Shown here in pieces: positions 12,480-22,518 of a DNA stretch of 64,000 bases (positions are counted from its first letter, which is position 1; each line of letters opens with the position of its first letter). The DNA is from Lepidostoma basale (Eukaryota; Arthropoda; Insecta; Trichoptera; Lepidostomatidae). The stretch is from assembly GCA_022606425.2 (NCBI GenBank), contig JAHDVF020000853.1, positions 310,001-374,000 of the forward strand. The letters run 5' to 3'. Made by a program: the position numbers and the translations under genes. The notes under the pieces are model-generated. The model made no database searches, was not told the DNA's origin, and saw only the letters and a list, made by a program, of their open reading frames with translations.

Positions 12480-13315
12480 TTATTAATCTATTGTTCCTTG
12501 AACAATTAATACCAAAGTAAACGTCCGTTTTAAACGTCCCGAATAACATATTTCACCATGTTTAGGTAATATCAAACTTTTTTAATTCTTGCTGGTGATT
12601 ACCTCAAGGATAATACTAATTATTATATTATAGAATTTTCTTTGAATATTTTGTATTTAATTTCAAGTCTAAGCAGAGCTAATTCAGTCAAGCTCTGGTC
12701 TCTATTATTCAGAGACAACTGCGCTGGGCTGGTCACGTCATCAGAAAGCCTGAGACAAGACTCCCAAAGAAGATTATGTACTCTCAGCTTACCCAAGGGA
12801 AACGTTCACACGGTGGTCAGAGGAAACGCTTCAAGGACTCCCTTAAAGGAAACCTACAAAAGTCTAACATCGACTGTGATTGCTGGGAAAAGACTGCAGA
12901 AGACAGACTTAGATGGAGGACAACAGTACATAAAGACACGCAGGACTTTGAAGCACAGCGCAGAGAGGAGAAAGGAGAGACCACCGGGAGACGTTGACGG
13001 CTCCACTACGAGTGCCTTCCCCTGCCCCAGATGCCCCAGAATGTGTGGGTCCAGGATCGGGCTTTTCAGTCACATGCGGACCAACAACCCGAAGGACAGT
13101 CGATAATATATGCTACGATATTTGTCTTACAACTGAGGAAACCATGGAATACCACAGCCGGAACATTTAGAGTATGACTTTTGGGAGACTAAAAAGATGT
13201 TCGAAAATGTTTTGTGTGATAATTCCTTAGCAAGGCGGAATATGCTTTTTCCATAAAATATAATAAACTTATAGAAAACAGACGTTTTAATTTGTATTAA
13301 TTATCGGCATAGTAA
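12480..13315. repeat. Fold-back family D, copy interrupted by a LINE fragment
   Basis: A left-arm piece (GTTCCTTGAACAATTAATAC, then AAACGTCCGTTTT) lies at 12487-12545. A right-arm piece (ATAATAAACTTATAGAAAAC, then AGACGTTTTAATTTG) lies at 13258-13305. The middle holds the LINE fragment at 12690-13108, so the fold-back was probably split by it. Confidence 0.55.
12690..13108 (+). pseudogene. Non-LTR retrotransposon C-terminus with zinc finger
   Basis: The plus strand reads 'QLRWAGHVIRKPETRLPKK' and 'GKRSHGGQRKRFKDSLKG', then a W/D/R pattern. After a frameshift comes 'CPRCPRMCGSRIGLFSH', a C2H2-like finger. This order closes the ORF of a common non-LTR family. The frameshift between the RT tail and the finger, and the missing RT core, mark it as dead. 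It is a different family from R and E. Confidence 0.8.
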
Positions 13316-13380
13316 ACTTTTACTACAACATCAATATGTTTTTTTTAGTTATTTAATCAAATCCATACATGAAGTATTAC

Positions 13381-13690
13381 ATAATGCACAGGGGCGATCA
13401 ACTTAGTTACGCGTTGATTGGATGCATAACGACGGGAGGACGAAGGAGTCTGACTCTCAATTGACTGAGGAAGGCACCAAGACCCAAATTAGTCCACGTC
13501 CTGTTGCGAATTGACGAAACGAATCACTCGCTAGAGGAGCGTTGATCCGTTACGCGAGCATGCTCAGTGCTGCTTGCCTGAGGTGGCGGTGAGGAATGCG
13601 AGGTGTGAGGTGTGAGAATGTGAGGAATGTGAGGCGGTGAGGTGGCGGTATGGAAGTCTGTGTTTCGTGGAAGACCAGATGTTGGTTGTC
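13381..13690. repeat. GC-richer patch with a GTGAGG minisatellite
   Basis: Degenerate repeats of GTGAGGAATGCGAGGTGTGA type occupy about 13585-13655. The preceding 200 bp are less AT-rich than the surroundings, but I find no exon there. Confidence 0.5.
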
Positions 13691-13785
13691 ATTTGTATTT
13701 TAAGTAATTTTTCTAACTCAGAAAACCGGAAATATGTTTGAATTGGTGTTTTGGATAGAAAAATAACGTCATAAATATTCTAAAC

Positions 13786-14165
13786 TGTTAAATTAATTAA
13801 CTTTGTTTTTGTATCACAATTGTATTTTATTTAACGCGACAATTGTTTCATTAATCTATGTTGACATCATCAGGCGTTACAATAATATATCAAATGTAAA
13901 ATTTTCGTGATTTTTCGAATATTTATGTGTATTTGTTCCTATGTTAATTTGAATCACGAAAAATCAAAATCAAAAATCACGAAAATTTGATATATTATTG
14001 CATTATAACACCTGATGTTGTCAACATAGGTTGATGAAACAGCTATCGCGTAAAATAAAATACAATTGTGATACAAAAACAGGGTTATTTAATTTAATAG
14101 TTTAAAATGTTAAGGTATCATAGTGTTTCGGCCAAAACAATGAACTTTTCATTAATATTCTGTAC
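13786..14165. repeat. Fold-back element family A, copy with two hammerhead-like units
   Basis: Two arms of about 130 bp (left 13786-13915, right 13970-14100) are near-complements, followed by the family tail CGGCCAAAACAATGAAC. Each arm holds one hammerhead-like unit pointing outward. The left unit (13832-13879, minus) is described separately. The right unit (13998-14048, plus) has perfect stem II UCAAC/GUUGA and GAAAC, but CUGAUGU in place of CUGAUGA. Confidence 0.8.
13832..13879 (-). ncRNA. Hammerhead-ribozyme-like motif, type I, core intact
   Basis: Minus-strand order: stem I strand UAACGC (13879-13874), CUGAUGA (13873-13867), stem II region, GAAA (13849-13846), palindromic stem III ACAAUUGU overlapping it, then GUC with the predicted cut after 13838. 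Next comes GCGUUA (13837-13832), a perfect 6-bp partner of UAACGC. All core residues match the hammerhead consensus. Stem II is weakened by two C.A mismatches that the opposite arm lacks. A palindromic stem III implies action as a dimer, as reported for short-stem-III hammerheads. Confidence 0.55.
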
Positions 14166-14214
14166 AAAATAACTAAATTGTATTCAATGTTTATAGGTGG
14201 CAATAATTATACAA

Positions 14215-14665
14215 TTATCTATTAACTGTTAAAATTTAAAACACTCCTGTGGTATCACAATTTAAATTATTTTTCGCGACAGCTGACAATCCGACTCCAG
14301 CAAGCACTTCAAAATGTTATCAAAGAAATTATTCAGATTGACGTTTTGACAAATGTACCTAAGGTTTAAAAAAAATCACGAATATTAATTTTAAAAGTTG
14401 TCAAAACTCTCTATATAAACGAAAAACTTATATAATTTCACCACCTAACAGCACAAACTTATTTTGTTATAAATAGTAAGTCATTCAATTTGTATCTTTA
14501 GTCGTTAGTAACATCTAATGACGCCAACATCGGTCGGCGAAACAGCTGTCGGAACAAATAATAACAATTGTGATATCATAACAGTGCTTTAAATTTTAAC
14601 AGTTAATAATGTTGGATTATCATTGTGTTTCGGCCAAAAAAATTGACTATTTATAATTATCTGTA
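14215..14665. repeat. Fold-back element family A, copy with long loop
   Basis: Arms AACTGTTAAAATTTAAAACA (14217-14260) and the complement at 14575-14605 enclose about 310 bp. The right arm holds CUAAUGA, a GC-rich stem II and GAAACAGCUGUC (14524-14566), a near-consensus hammerhead-like unit with one core change (G5 to A). Confidence 0.65.
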
Positions 14666-14966
14666 ATTAGAAATAAAACTGATCCATACATTTGAGTCTA
14701 CATGTATGTTCAGTGGCACCAGTTATTCCCGATACCTGTCATGGTTATCATACACTCCATGTATCTAATAGAATAATTAATATATTGTATATTGAGTTAC
14801 AAACAGTGTCTTTTTAAAATACAACACTTTCTGGAAATTTTATAGTTTAAATACGCGTAATAAATATACAAAAAGAAAGACATACAATGTTTCATACTTA
14901 TTTAATTTTGATGATTAGTATAGTAGTAACATAGTACAAAATTGCATAACTAGTATCATAATCAGA

Positions 14967-15148
14967 AATTATGACATGACCGAATTAATCAAATTTTATA
15001 TGTTAGTCATGTAAGGAGTTGGTAGAATCGACGTGCGTGTATGACTCGTTGTATGAAAGTGGAGGTAGCTTGAGTGGTATTTCAGGATAGAGTAATGTGG
15101 CGGTTCATTCTTTCTACCCGTGCGAGGAAAAATGGTTTGATTGTTTGT
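14967..15148 (+). pseudogene. LINE family R copy 3 (decayed 3' end)
   Basis: GACATGACCGAATTAATCAA, ATCGACGTGCGTGTATGACT and GTGGCGGTTCATTCTTTCTA follow the R consensus in order. The terminal hairpin has decayed to CCCGTGCGAGG. Confidence 0.7.
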
Positions 15149-16285
15149 TACGTAGTACAATTTAAACACTAACTTAAAAAACGAACTTCGGTATACTTCG
15201 TCTTGCCTTGCCATAGCAAGAGGAAACATGTCTCTCCCTTACAATATATTTAAATTTGTAAAAAAACTGAAGTTTTCATCCATTCTTACAGCTTCAGTGA
15301 CACTTCAGCGTAGGAGAGAAGATATCCCAGAGAGCTGCCATCTTAAACCTTCAAGTACAAAATCATTACACTGACTAGTTACTTCACATTTAATAAAAAT
15401 GGGAAAGCATTTTATATATTACATAACAGTTGCTAGGCTGTTTCAATTTACACAATTAAATGAGTAATCATGAAGCAGTAGCTGGTTCTAGAAATATCGT
15501 TGTTGGGGTGAAATTGAAAAGAAAGTCATTAAAGGTTTGAATAGGAAAGAGGGTTGGAATTTCATTTCACCATCAATTTTAAACGTTGAGTTGACTACCC
15601 CCATTTACTTATTTTTTTAACAAATAATTGGAAGTAATAATTGTATTTTGATAAAATGTCATCGCACAACAGATACGTTGAAATACTGCTTATTACGATC
15701 TGGAACTGTGCATGTATAATAAATATAATGGTCATATAAGTGTAAGATAGGTTTCAGATAAGTCAGAAAATAATGAGTCGGAACAACAAGTGTGTAAGTA
15801 GTCAGGTTATATGTTTTTTTACTACCTAAGATTCTATTAAATGGTATATCAAGATCAACCTCAAAGAATTAAATCACATCCCACTAATCTGGAAAAATAT
15901 AAAATACAGTTAAATACAATATTTTTATTCTATTACCTTAGAATAAATACGCACAAGACCATGACATACTTTTTTTTTATCAATATTAAATTGTAATTTG
16001 ATATATTACATTTTTATTAAAATTAATTTAAAGAGATATTCATCAGAATTTCAAATTTTATTCTGATATGTTCGTACATTTATTATTATTTAAAAATAAT
16101 TTCACTGTGTGTTTCGAGAATATCCTAAATAAAATATGTATCTTTTAAATGCATTTTGTATTATATATATAATATATAAAAAAATATTGTACAAGTGAAA
16201 TGTGTAGTTGAGGTATCGAGTTGATTTGACTTATGTTATTATATAATATATTATGAAATATTTAACACGTTGGTCGCCATATTCA
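15149..16285. other. AT-rich intergenic, nothing recognised
   Basis: No exon, RNA gene or shared repeat is seen. Confidence 0.45.
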
Positions 16286-16538
16286 CAGACGATTTTCGTA
16301 GCTGAGTGGTTGTTGCTTTGACTGCCACCCCGAAGGTCCCGGTTTCGATTCCCGGCAATGGCAGTGTGATTGTCACACTATCTTTGGTCTGGTGCAGAAT
16401 TCACGCGGCAAAAATTGCCGGTAGATTAGCTATCTATCACATGTCACGAGAATCAATGTGATAGCTATACCCTTTAAATCGATTTTAAATCTCGCTGTAA
16501 AGATGTAAAGGGCGATTCAATATAATAATAATAATAAT
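16286..16538 (+). mobile_element. tRNA-derived SINE, full-length copy
   Basis: The head has an A-box-like TAGCTGAGTGGTTGTTGC (16300-16317) and a B-box-like GGTTTCGATTCCC (16341-16353). A conserved body follows (TGGTCTGGTGCAGAATTCAC, GCCGGTAGATTAGCTATCTA), then a (TAA)n tail at 16520-16538. Copies on the minus strand are at 22055-22518 (interrupted), 54396-55940 (interrupted) and 59530-59775. Internal Pol III promoter boxes and a simple-repeat tail define it as a SINE. Confidence 0.85.
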
Positions 16539-16915
16539 AGAAGCTTATTATTTAGCGACGTGTTTTAAATGTCCTGTATTGTCAATTGAATTCTTAAATG
16601 AAGCAAATTTATTCATACGCTTTGCAATAAAACATTTAATATTAAACTGAATATGTATAGGTAAAGGAGATTGTATGCTAGGATTTACTACAAAAAACAA
16701 AGGTTAATAATGCTTTTGGGATAGAGAGGAACATTGAGGAACATTATCTCTTGGCGCTTATACGGGGCTATTACGAACACAGTAATAAAACTCCTAATCG
16801 TGGCGATAGGAGCTACAAACATTTGAATACTTTTTCACATATAATACTCACGTTCGCGCAATAAAGATTTTTAATCTATCATATATTTTTAGTGATTTGT
16901 ACATTGTTTATACTA
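16539..16915. other. Intergenic, nothing recognised
   Basis: No gene or shared repeat is seen. Confidence 0.4.
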
Positions 16916-16919
16916 ATCT

Positions 16920-17230
16920 GAAAATCGCTTGTATTGTGGGAATGTGGAGATGAGGCAGTCTAACCTGGATATGGCCTGGACATGTCGCCAGACAAGAAAA
17001 GGAGAGATGGGCACGCAGAGTCTTGATGTGGAGACCATGGGAAAGAAAAATAAGCTTCGATCGATCCTAAATAAAATTGTCTGAGACATAATAACAGTCG
17101 GGGGAAGGAAATGTTTAAGAGTCGCGCGGGATAGAGGAAAACGAAGACTGTTTGAAAAGATGATAATTGTTTCGAGGATTATGACGTTTTCTGGAAAAGA
17201 TAGGTACAAAAAACAATGAAATATGTCCAG
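16920..17230 (+). pseudogene. Decayed non-LTR retrotransposon C-terminus
   Basis: Plus-strand frames give 'LTWIWPGHVARQEKERWARR' followed by 'VLMWRPWERK', the W..GHVAR...RW...V..W.P motif set of non-LTR retrotransposon proteins. Downstream the frame is broken by stops. It is an isolated copy of a family not seen elsewhere in the window. Confidence 0.6.
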
Positions 17231-17561
17231 TGATATAAACTTGAAATATAGAATGTTTTGATCATTTAGTAATGATTTAATAGGATCCCGATATTTAAAG
17301 ACATTACAAATATGTTTATATGGCACGAAAGTTTATATCGTTCTCACATGATGAAAAATTGAAAAAAAAAAGTGTTTGAGTTTTAAAAATTCACAATTAT
17401 GGAATTCCACAGTCGTAACGTTTTTTTATCTTTAAAAACAAATTATGACTTTAGTTACATAGTGTTCGGAATAGCCCTGTATATAAACAGTAAGACATTT
17501 GGTCTAGAAGATATATAGGTACGTATACAAGTGTTGCCGTGTGTTGGGAGAAGGAGCTTAC

Positions 17562-17779
17562 CTCTTGAGGGTGGTGTGCTTGGTGCCGTTGGAGAGCAGC
17601 TTGGGTTTAGGTTTGTCCTGGCCGGTCGGCGTGAGGGAGGAGGCAGTGCCATCGCTCCCGGCGAAGGAGCTGACGCTGCTCTCCTTGGAGATGATGCTCC
17701 TGGCGGGCCGCGGGCCCAGCTCCAGCTGCAGCGCGCCCTTCTCGCCCTTGTCCCCCGCCGGCAGCATGTACGACAGCAT
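17562..17779 (-). CDS. Probable first coding exon of an unidentified gene
   Basis: The minus strand encodes 72 codons starting MLSYMLPAGDKGEKGALQLE and ending at a strong donor, AAGAG|GTAAGC (GT at 17561-17560), leaving phase 2. The ATG at 17779 has A at -3. An in-frame TGA lies upstream at 17818-17816, so an earlier in-frame ATG is excluded in this exon. The exon is far more GC-rich than its surroundings. The peptide is a Gly/Lys/Ser-rich, apparently disordered N-terminus ('SIISKESSVSSFAGSDGTAS', then a Lys/Pro run 'DKPKPKLLSNGTK'), with no domain I recognise. The next exon would lie to the left, and I could not locate it. The opposite-strand open frames over the same DNA (to 17929) are taken as shadows because they lack comparable splice logic. 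Confidence 0.5.
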
Positions 17780-18260
17780 GCTTGCCACTTGCCGCACTTC
17801 ACTCAGCGCGCCACTTCAGCCGCAGCATTTACCAATCACAATGTCGCTATGCGAGGCTATCATTTGTGTTCCCTGCGTAATTTGACCGTCTCATTATCTA
17901 ACGTGAACACACCCCAAGTCTCGTGGTAATTAATCCCTTAAAACCGTTTCTTAACAAAAAATAATGCGCAGATTTTATTAGTTAGTTTTGATTTGATTAA
18001 ACCCAGGTACTGCGTACTGCGTAATGCGTAAAAGTTTGAATATTACGAATAGAGATTTATTAGAGTCAAGAGTAATGAATATATGAGGTCAACAGGTTTG
18101 AGTGAAGTACGAATAATAAAGATCTAGAATAGACTATAACGTGAAACACAAAACAGTGGCGGCGCACGCGCACGCGGGAGTCAGTGCACGCGCGGGCGGG
18201 CCGGCCCGGTCACTCGGAGGGCGCTCTCTCGTCTATCGCTGGACCGCACTTGGCACTGCC
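17780..18260 (-). promoter_or_regulatory. CpG-rich candidate promoter and 5' leader of the 17562-17779 exon
   Basis: The segment 18150-18250 is dense in CpG (GGCGGCGCACGCGCACGCGG and GCGGGCGGGCCGGCCCGG) and lies 370-470 bp upstream of the exon on its transcribed strand. No TATA box or clear initiator is evident. The inference rests on composition and position only. Confidence 0.35.
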
Positions 18261-19111
18261 GATAACAACACATTTCCGAACCAGAGGCCGCACCTGAAAA
18301 CCGAAACAGCTCAGTTCATTTCATGTTGATCAATACTCCAGCACCCAACACTCTCATTTTATCTGGTCTATCGATGCCATATGTTATTTCATTTATTGGG
18401 AGGAAATTTATTCTTTAAATAACCGCTTCGTTTTATTTTGAAATTAGCGTTTACTGTGAGTATTACATAGATTTTTACTATCGTCAATACTAACATGTTT
18501 TGCTTAGTCAATAAGTGTCAATACGAAAGGTATTACGGTACAAAATAAAACTGTTTGGAAGTGCGAACTTCAAAATTGTTTTTTGTCATCTGTAGCTTGG
18601 CTTCAGTACAGTTGGCAATATTGAATCATTATATATGTATCATTATACTATACACGATAGACAAAGACTAGATTCACAAAACCATTGTCTGACATAAACA
18701 AAGTGTTCAAAATCACTGAAACAATAATTAATTGGTTAATTTAAAAATGTTTTATTTAATTTAAAATATGTGACACATAATTGTATAAAACATATCAACA
18801 TTTTTTTCCAAATTTCGACATTAATACTGCCATCTATCTCGCGGCAGTACTTCTGCCGAAACCGGTTACAAATTTAAAATTGTGCATTATAAAACAAACG
18901 AAAGATTTATTATACAAAATGAAGTCTACGTGAAAAGTGGCAAAAATTAGCAAAATAATCGCACAAAATAAAATAAGTTGGATCAAGAATACACTGATGG
19001 AACGAATATCATAACAATTTTGTATAAATAAAGACTAACTAGAAAACACTATTGCAATACTAGCGGTAATGATATATTATCAGAGAATGGTAAATACTAT
19101 ACTATAAGTAA
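18261..19111. other. Intergenic with one hammerhead-like remnant
   Basis: At 18841-18869 the plus strand reads GGCAGTACTTCTGCCGAAAC followed by CGGTTAC. This is a stem II, a GAAA box and an ACCGGU stem III as in family C, but without a CUGANGA core. The rest is AT-rich and unassigned. Confidence 0.4.
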
Positions 19112-19315
19112 AACCTTGGACTTGGATCTTCTGGCTTATAGAGGTTCAGGTCTAATGGCTATTCCTCTTACGTCTGTAGGAAATATTGTTGGAATACGAT
19201 TTGGTAGTTGTTTTTTGATGGGGCTAGATGTATGGGCCGGAGTGCACCTCCGAAAGAGGGCGAGGGGGGATTTAGGGTTTATGATAAAGTCTTACATTAT
19301 TGTCAAGGAATGGAA
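19112..19315 (+). repeat. Interspersed repeat F, copy 2 (longest)
   Basis: This is about 200 bp shared with 8388-8512 and 47015-47205, including ATGGGCCGGAGTGCACCTCC and GAGGGGGGATTTAGGGTTTA. It could be a SINE body or an untranslated part of a larger element. No A or B box is seen. Confidence 0.7.
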
Positions 19316-19493
19316 TACCAGTTAGGGTTGGGATTGTATTTATAAAAAAAGTCTGTTCTCTCGCGAATAAACATCAAGTGAAAATATTTTCAGACTTTTA
19401 TTTCTTTACAAAGCAAAACATCATAAAAGCATCTAAAATAACCAGAGCTAAAATATCAAGATTCCATTTATCAATAATGAAAGTAGAACTGGC

Positions 19494-19956
19494 AAAAGAA
19501 GGATGAAAGTAGAATAAATGCAGTAGAAATGAGATCTCTTTGACGAATGTGTGGATACTCTGTGTATGATGGAGTGTCGAATGAAAATATAAGAAGTGAA
19601 AGAAGTGAATGCGGTGTGAATGATGGTGTCATGAACAAAATAATCAAGGAATCATTAAGATGGTTTGGACATATGGAAAGAATGAATGAAGAAAGAATGG
19701 TAAAAAAAGTATATGTTTATGATGTAAATGGAACCAGAAATAGAGGAAGACCGAGGAAAACGTGGCACGATCAAATAAATCAAACATTGAATGTCGGCCA
19801 TGTGAGGAGTCAGAGAAATCGACGCGCGTGCATGACACGATGTATGAATGTTGAGGAATCGAGAGAAATATGTCAGGAAAGAAAAGTGTGGCAGTCCATT
19901 CTTTCTGCCTACCCCTTCGGGGAGACGGCGTAATGGTTAGTTAGTTAGTTAGTTAG
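19494..19956 (+). pseudogene. LINE family R copy 4 (longest intact C-terminus)
   Basis: An open frame from about 19547 to 19930 encodes the C-terminal end of a non-LTR retrotransposon protein. Motifs in order are 'MCGYSVYDGVSNENIRSE', 'SLRWFGHMERMNEERMVKK', 'GTRNRGRPRKTWHDQIN', 'RRACMTRCMNVEESREI' and 'VWQSILSAYPFGETA'. The stop falls inside GGCGTAATGG, just before the (TTAG)n tail (19936-19955). The coding region therefore reaches almost to the 3' end, and the terminal hairpin CCCCTTCGGGG lies within codons for PFGE. The RT and endonuclease domains are missing by 5' truncation. Confidence 0.9.
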
Positions 19957-20238
19957 GTATATTTATTTGAGTATATCTTGAATATAATTTGTGAGTTAAC
20001 CAAGACCGGTTGCAGTAAACTACTGTATCTTTCGTGCATTTGGTTTGCTTGATGAGGGGCTAAATATACAATAAATGACAGGGTTAAGTCTAAAATATAT
20101 ATAATATGTAATGTAATGTTTTAACATTATTTATAAAACAGACCACATAATTTCTATAATATGTGAAAAGACAATGGAATTATACTTGTAGATTGATGAA
20201 TTTTTTAAGAATTAAAATACTGTTTTTTCCACTTTTGA

Positions 20239-20305
20239 GTTTATATTTCTCGACAGGTTTCGAGGGCTTACTTTTCACCTTCATCACAGGGAGAATGATA
20301 TAAAC
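20239..20305 (-). ncRNA. Hammerhead-ribozyme-like motif, type I
   Basis: Minus-strand order: GUUUAUAU, a 3-nt bulge, UCUC, the near-core CUGUGAUGA, stem II AGG/CCU with a long loop, CGAAAC, CU, then GUC and the predicted cut. It ends GAGA-A-AUAUAAAC. GAGA pairs exactly with UCUC and AUAUAAAC exactly with GUUUAUAU, giving a 12-bp stem I with an internal loop. The core differs from CUGAUGA by a two-base UG insertion. The GUC and GAAAC boxes are intact. Confidence 0.5.
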
Positions 20306-20599
20306 GGTTTATTACAGTTTAACATTTAATTTTTTTTTAATTTCTCAGCAGTTCTATATAATTTGTATGTTTTTTTATAAATAATTTTTTCTTTGTATTT
20401 ACAATAAATTTATAAACAAATTTGATAATAAGTAAACAAATATATTTTAACGGGATCCGTTTCTATTTTTGAATGCGACACTGATTACAAGAGCTCGAGC
20501 CTCGCTAGGGCAATTATATTGGACTCTCTATATACGAGTATATAATATTCATAAATTATAAATCATTTTACTTTCTCAAAAGATAATAAAAACAACAAC
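20306..20599. other. AT-rich intergenic, nothing recognised
   Basis: No gene or shared repeat is seen. Confidence 0.4.
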
Positions 20600-22010
20600 T
20601 TTAGTTTAAGCCATCTATTGAGAACAGGTAAAATATAATACATAATACCAGGAACGCATGAGAGACGGTTCGACTTTAGGAATACAAGATACTCTCCAAA
20701 GTCAAGAGTATTTGTCTTCTGAAGGTACTTTCACGAATATGAAAGACGTCGATCTCCGAAGCGATCAAGTTCAGCAGTTTGATTGCTCTCCCCACCGGCA
20801 TCACCAGAGGCAGATTGATTCTGCATGCTGGGAGATAAACAATCTGTGCTGATGCTGTCGAAGATAACCACCCCGAACATAAAGATGGATACCCTCCAAG
20901 ATAACGAAATTCTCAAAGAATCACCTGATAAGTCTAAAGATATGGGTAAGTGTGAACCCATCCCTCCTTTACTGTAAACTATGCCAAGATCTTTTATCTT
21001 TGAAACACGCTTAAGTTGCTGGTTATCCATTGTGTATATATAATATAATAAACAGTACGCAATGCTCTCGTAAAAGATAAAATTACGCACTAAGAGATAT
21101 TTAAATCAATTTGATTGGTTTTACTCTAGTGGACGATATTATTTACATCTGACTGGAGACGGAGGCAATCTTCATGGCTTTTTACCTCAAAGAATAATTT
21201 AATATCATCTGCAAATAAAAGAAATCGCGAAAATTTTATAACCCCAACAATATCATTGATGAAAATGGTGTGTAAGAGGAGTGGACCAAGGTAGGAACCT
21301 TGTGGGACTCCGGAATAGACGGGAAAAGTGCAGATTGAAATATACCGTATTAGGCAAACTGTTTCCTCTCCCTCAGGTAGCTAATTAAAAATATAAGCCC
21401 ATTTTTTGACAGCTTACCCAGAAGGACATCATGGTTGACAGTATCAAAGGCCTTAGAAAAGTCATTATAAAAGCTGTCATCCTGGTGACCGTTGTCTAAG
21501 ACCTTTGTCACACATTCTGTGAAAGTCATAAGAATAGTTTCAGTAAAGCGCCCCTTCCTGATTTCGTGTTGTTAGGAAATTATGAAGGATTCAATTCTAG
21601 AGAGAATCATTTTAAAAATAATAGATTCGAAGAGTTTGGCTGGAGCAGACAGTATTGCTACAGGTCTGTAATTTTCAATTGATTCTCTCAGGCCACTCTT
21701 GAAGATTGGACTAATCTTGGAGATTTTCCATAAATCGGGAAATGTATCAGTATTTATTGACAGCTTGAAAATAAAGTGGAGGGGAAGAACCAAAAATATT
21801 TAAAAAAGAAGATGAGTCTAAGGCATTATCAAATGTTATTTGATAATATTTGAAATAATCAAAACAGGAGTATGTCAAATTCAATTCCAAGACGAACCCA
21901 TCAAGAGTGAATGATCTTGCACGATGATGTTGATATATTGGCCACGATTTCGAAAGACAAAGGAGTTGTTTTTTTAAGACAAGTCCCAAAATATTAAAGT
22001 CATACCCCTA
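20600..22010 (-). pseudogene. LINE family E with reverse transcriptase domain
   Basis: Read on the minus strand from 22010 downward, fragments follow the order of a non-LTR reverse transcriptase. They are 'DLWKISKISPIFKSG' and 'ENYRPVAILSAPAKLFE' (21793-21600), then 'FSKAFDTVNHDVLLGKL' (about 21450), then 'YSGVPQGSYLGPLL' (about 21310). The catalytic box follows as 'LLFADDIKLFF' (about 21220), then 'KRVSKIKDLGIVY' (about 21010), and the E tail ending in 'GDRRLSYS' and its frame-shifted neighbours. Several stops and frameshifts separate the pieces, and a deletion is likely between the IKDLG box and the tail. The 3' end at about 20600 matches the copies at 5518 and 6715. The endonuclease domain is not present. 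Confidence 0.85.
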
Positions 22011-22054
22011 GTCTCAATCCAAGGGATTGGTTTGCAGCAAAATGTAACAGTTTG

Positions 22055-22518
22055 CTGGTTCTTGAGATGCCACTTGGGCCTCTAATGTGGTAGTTTCCCA
22101 TTACTTTCCACATGCTTATACATGAGAAAACAGAACTAGAAATAGAGCAAGACCGAGAAAAATGTGGCAGACCAAATAAATGAAATATTGAATATCAGTC
22201 ACGTGCGGAGTCGGAAAAATCAGTGTGTGTGCATGACTCGACATTTGAATTTTGAGTCAATTTTTGGTCATGGGGTTCATTCTTTATTGTCTACCCCTTC
22301 GGGGATACGATGTAATGGTTAGTTAGTTAGTTTCTGTAACAACTTTTTAGCTATTGATTCTCATAACCTGTGATAGGTTGCTAATTTATCGCCATTTTAT
22401 TGTTACGTGAATTCTACACCAGACCCAAGACAGTGTGTCAATCATGGGATCGGAATCGATCCCGGGACTTTCGGTGTGGCAGTCATATCACTTGCCACTC
22501 TACCACGAAGGTCGTCAG
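22055..22518 (-). mobile_element. tRNA-derived SINE split by a LINE R fragment
   Basis: The head lies at the high-coordinate end: on the minus strand GGTAGAGTGGCAAGTG is A-box-like and GGGATCGATTCC is B-box-like. The body, from 22332 upward, matches the SINE at 16286. The 3' part (GCTGGTTCTTGAGATGCCAC) continues at 22055-22128 beyond an inserted LINE R copy. The same 3' extension is present at 54396-54520, so it belongs to this SINE variant. Confidence 0.75.
22129..22331 (+). pseudogene. LINE family R copy 5, nested in a SINE
   Basis: This is a 5'-truncated 3' end (AACTAGAAATAGAGCAAGAC through CTACCCCTTCGGGGATACGA) with a GTTAGTTAGTTAG tail. It interrupts the SINE sequence on both sides, so it inserted later. 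Confidence 0.8.

Noticed and set aside
17531..17929. Plus-strand frames opposite the 17562-17779 exon
   Set aside because: No acceptor/donor pair or start context was seen; the minus strand has the canonical GTAAGC donor and a better start.
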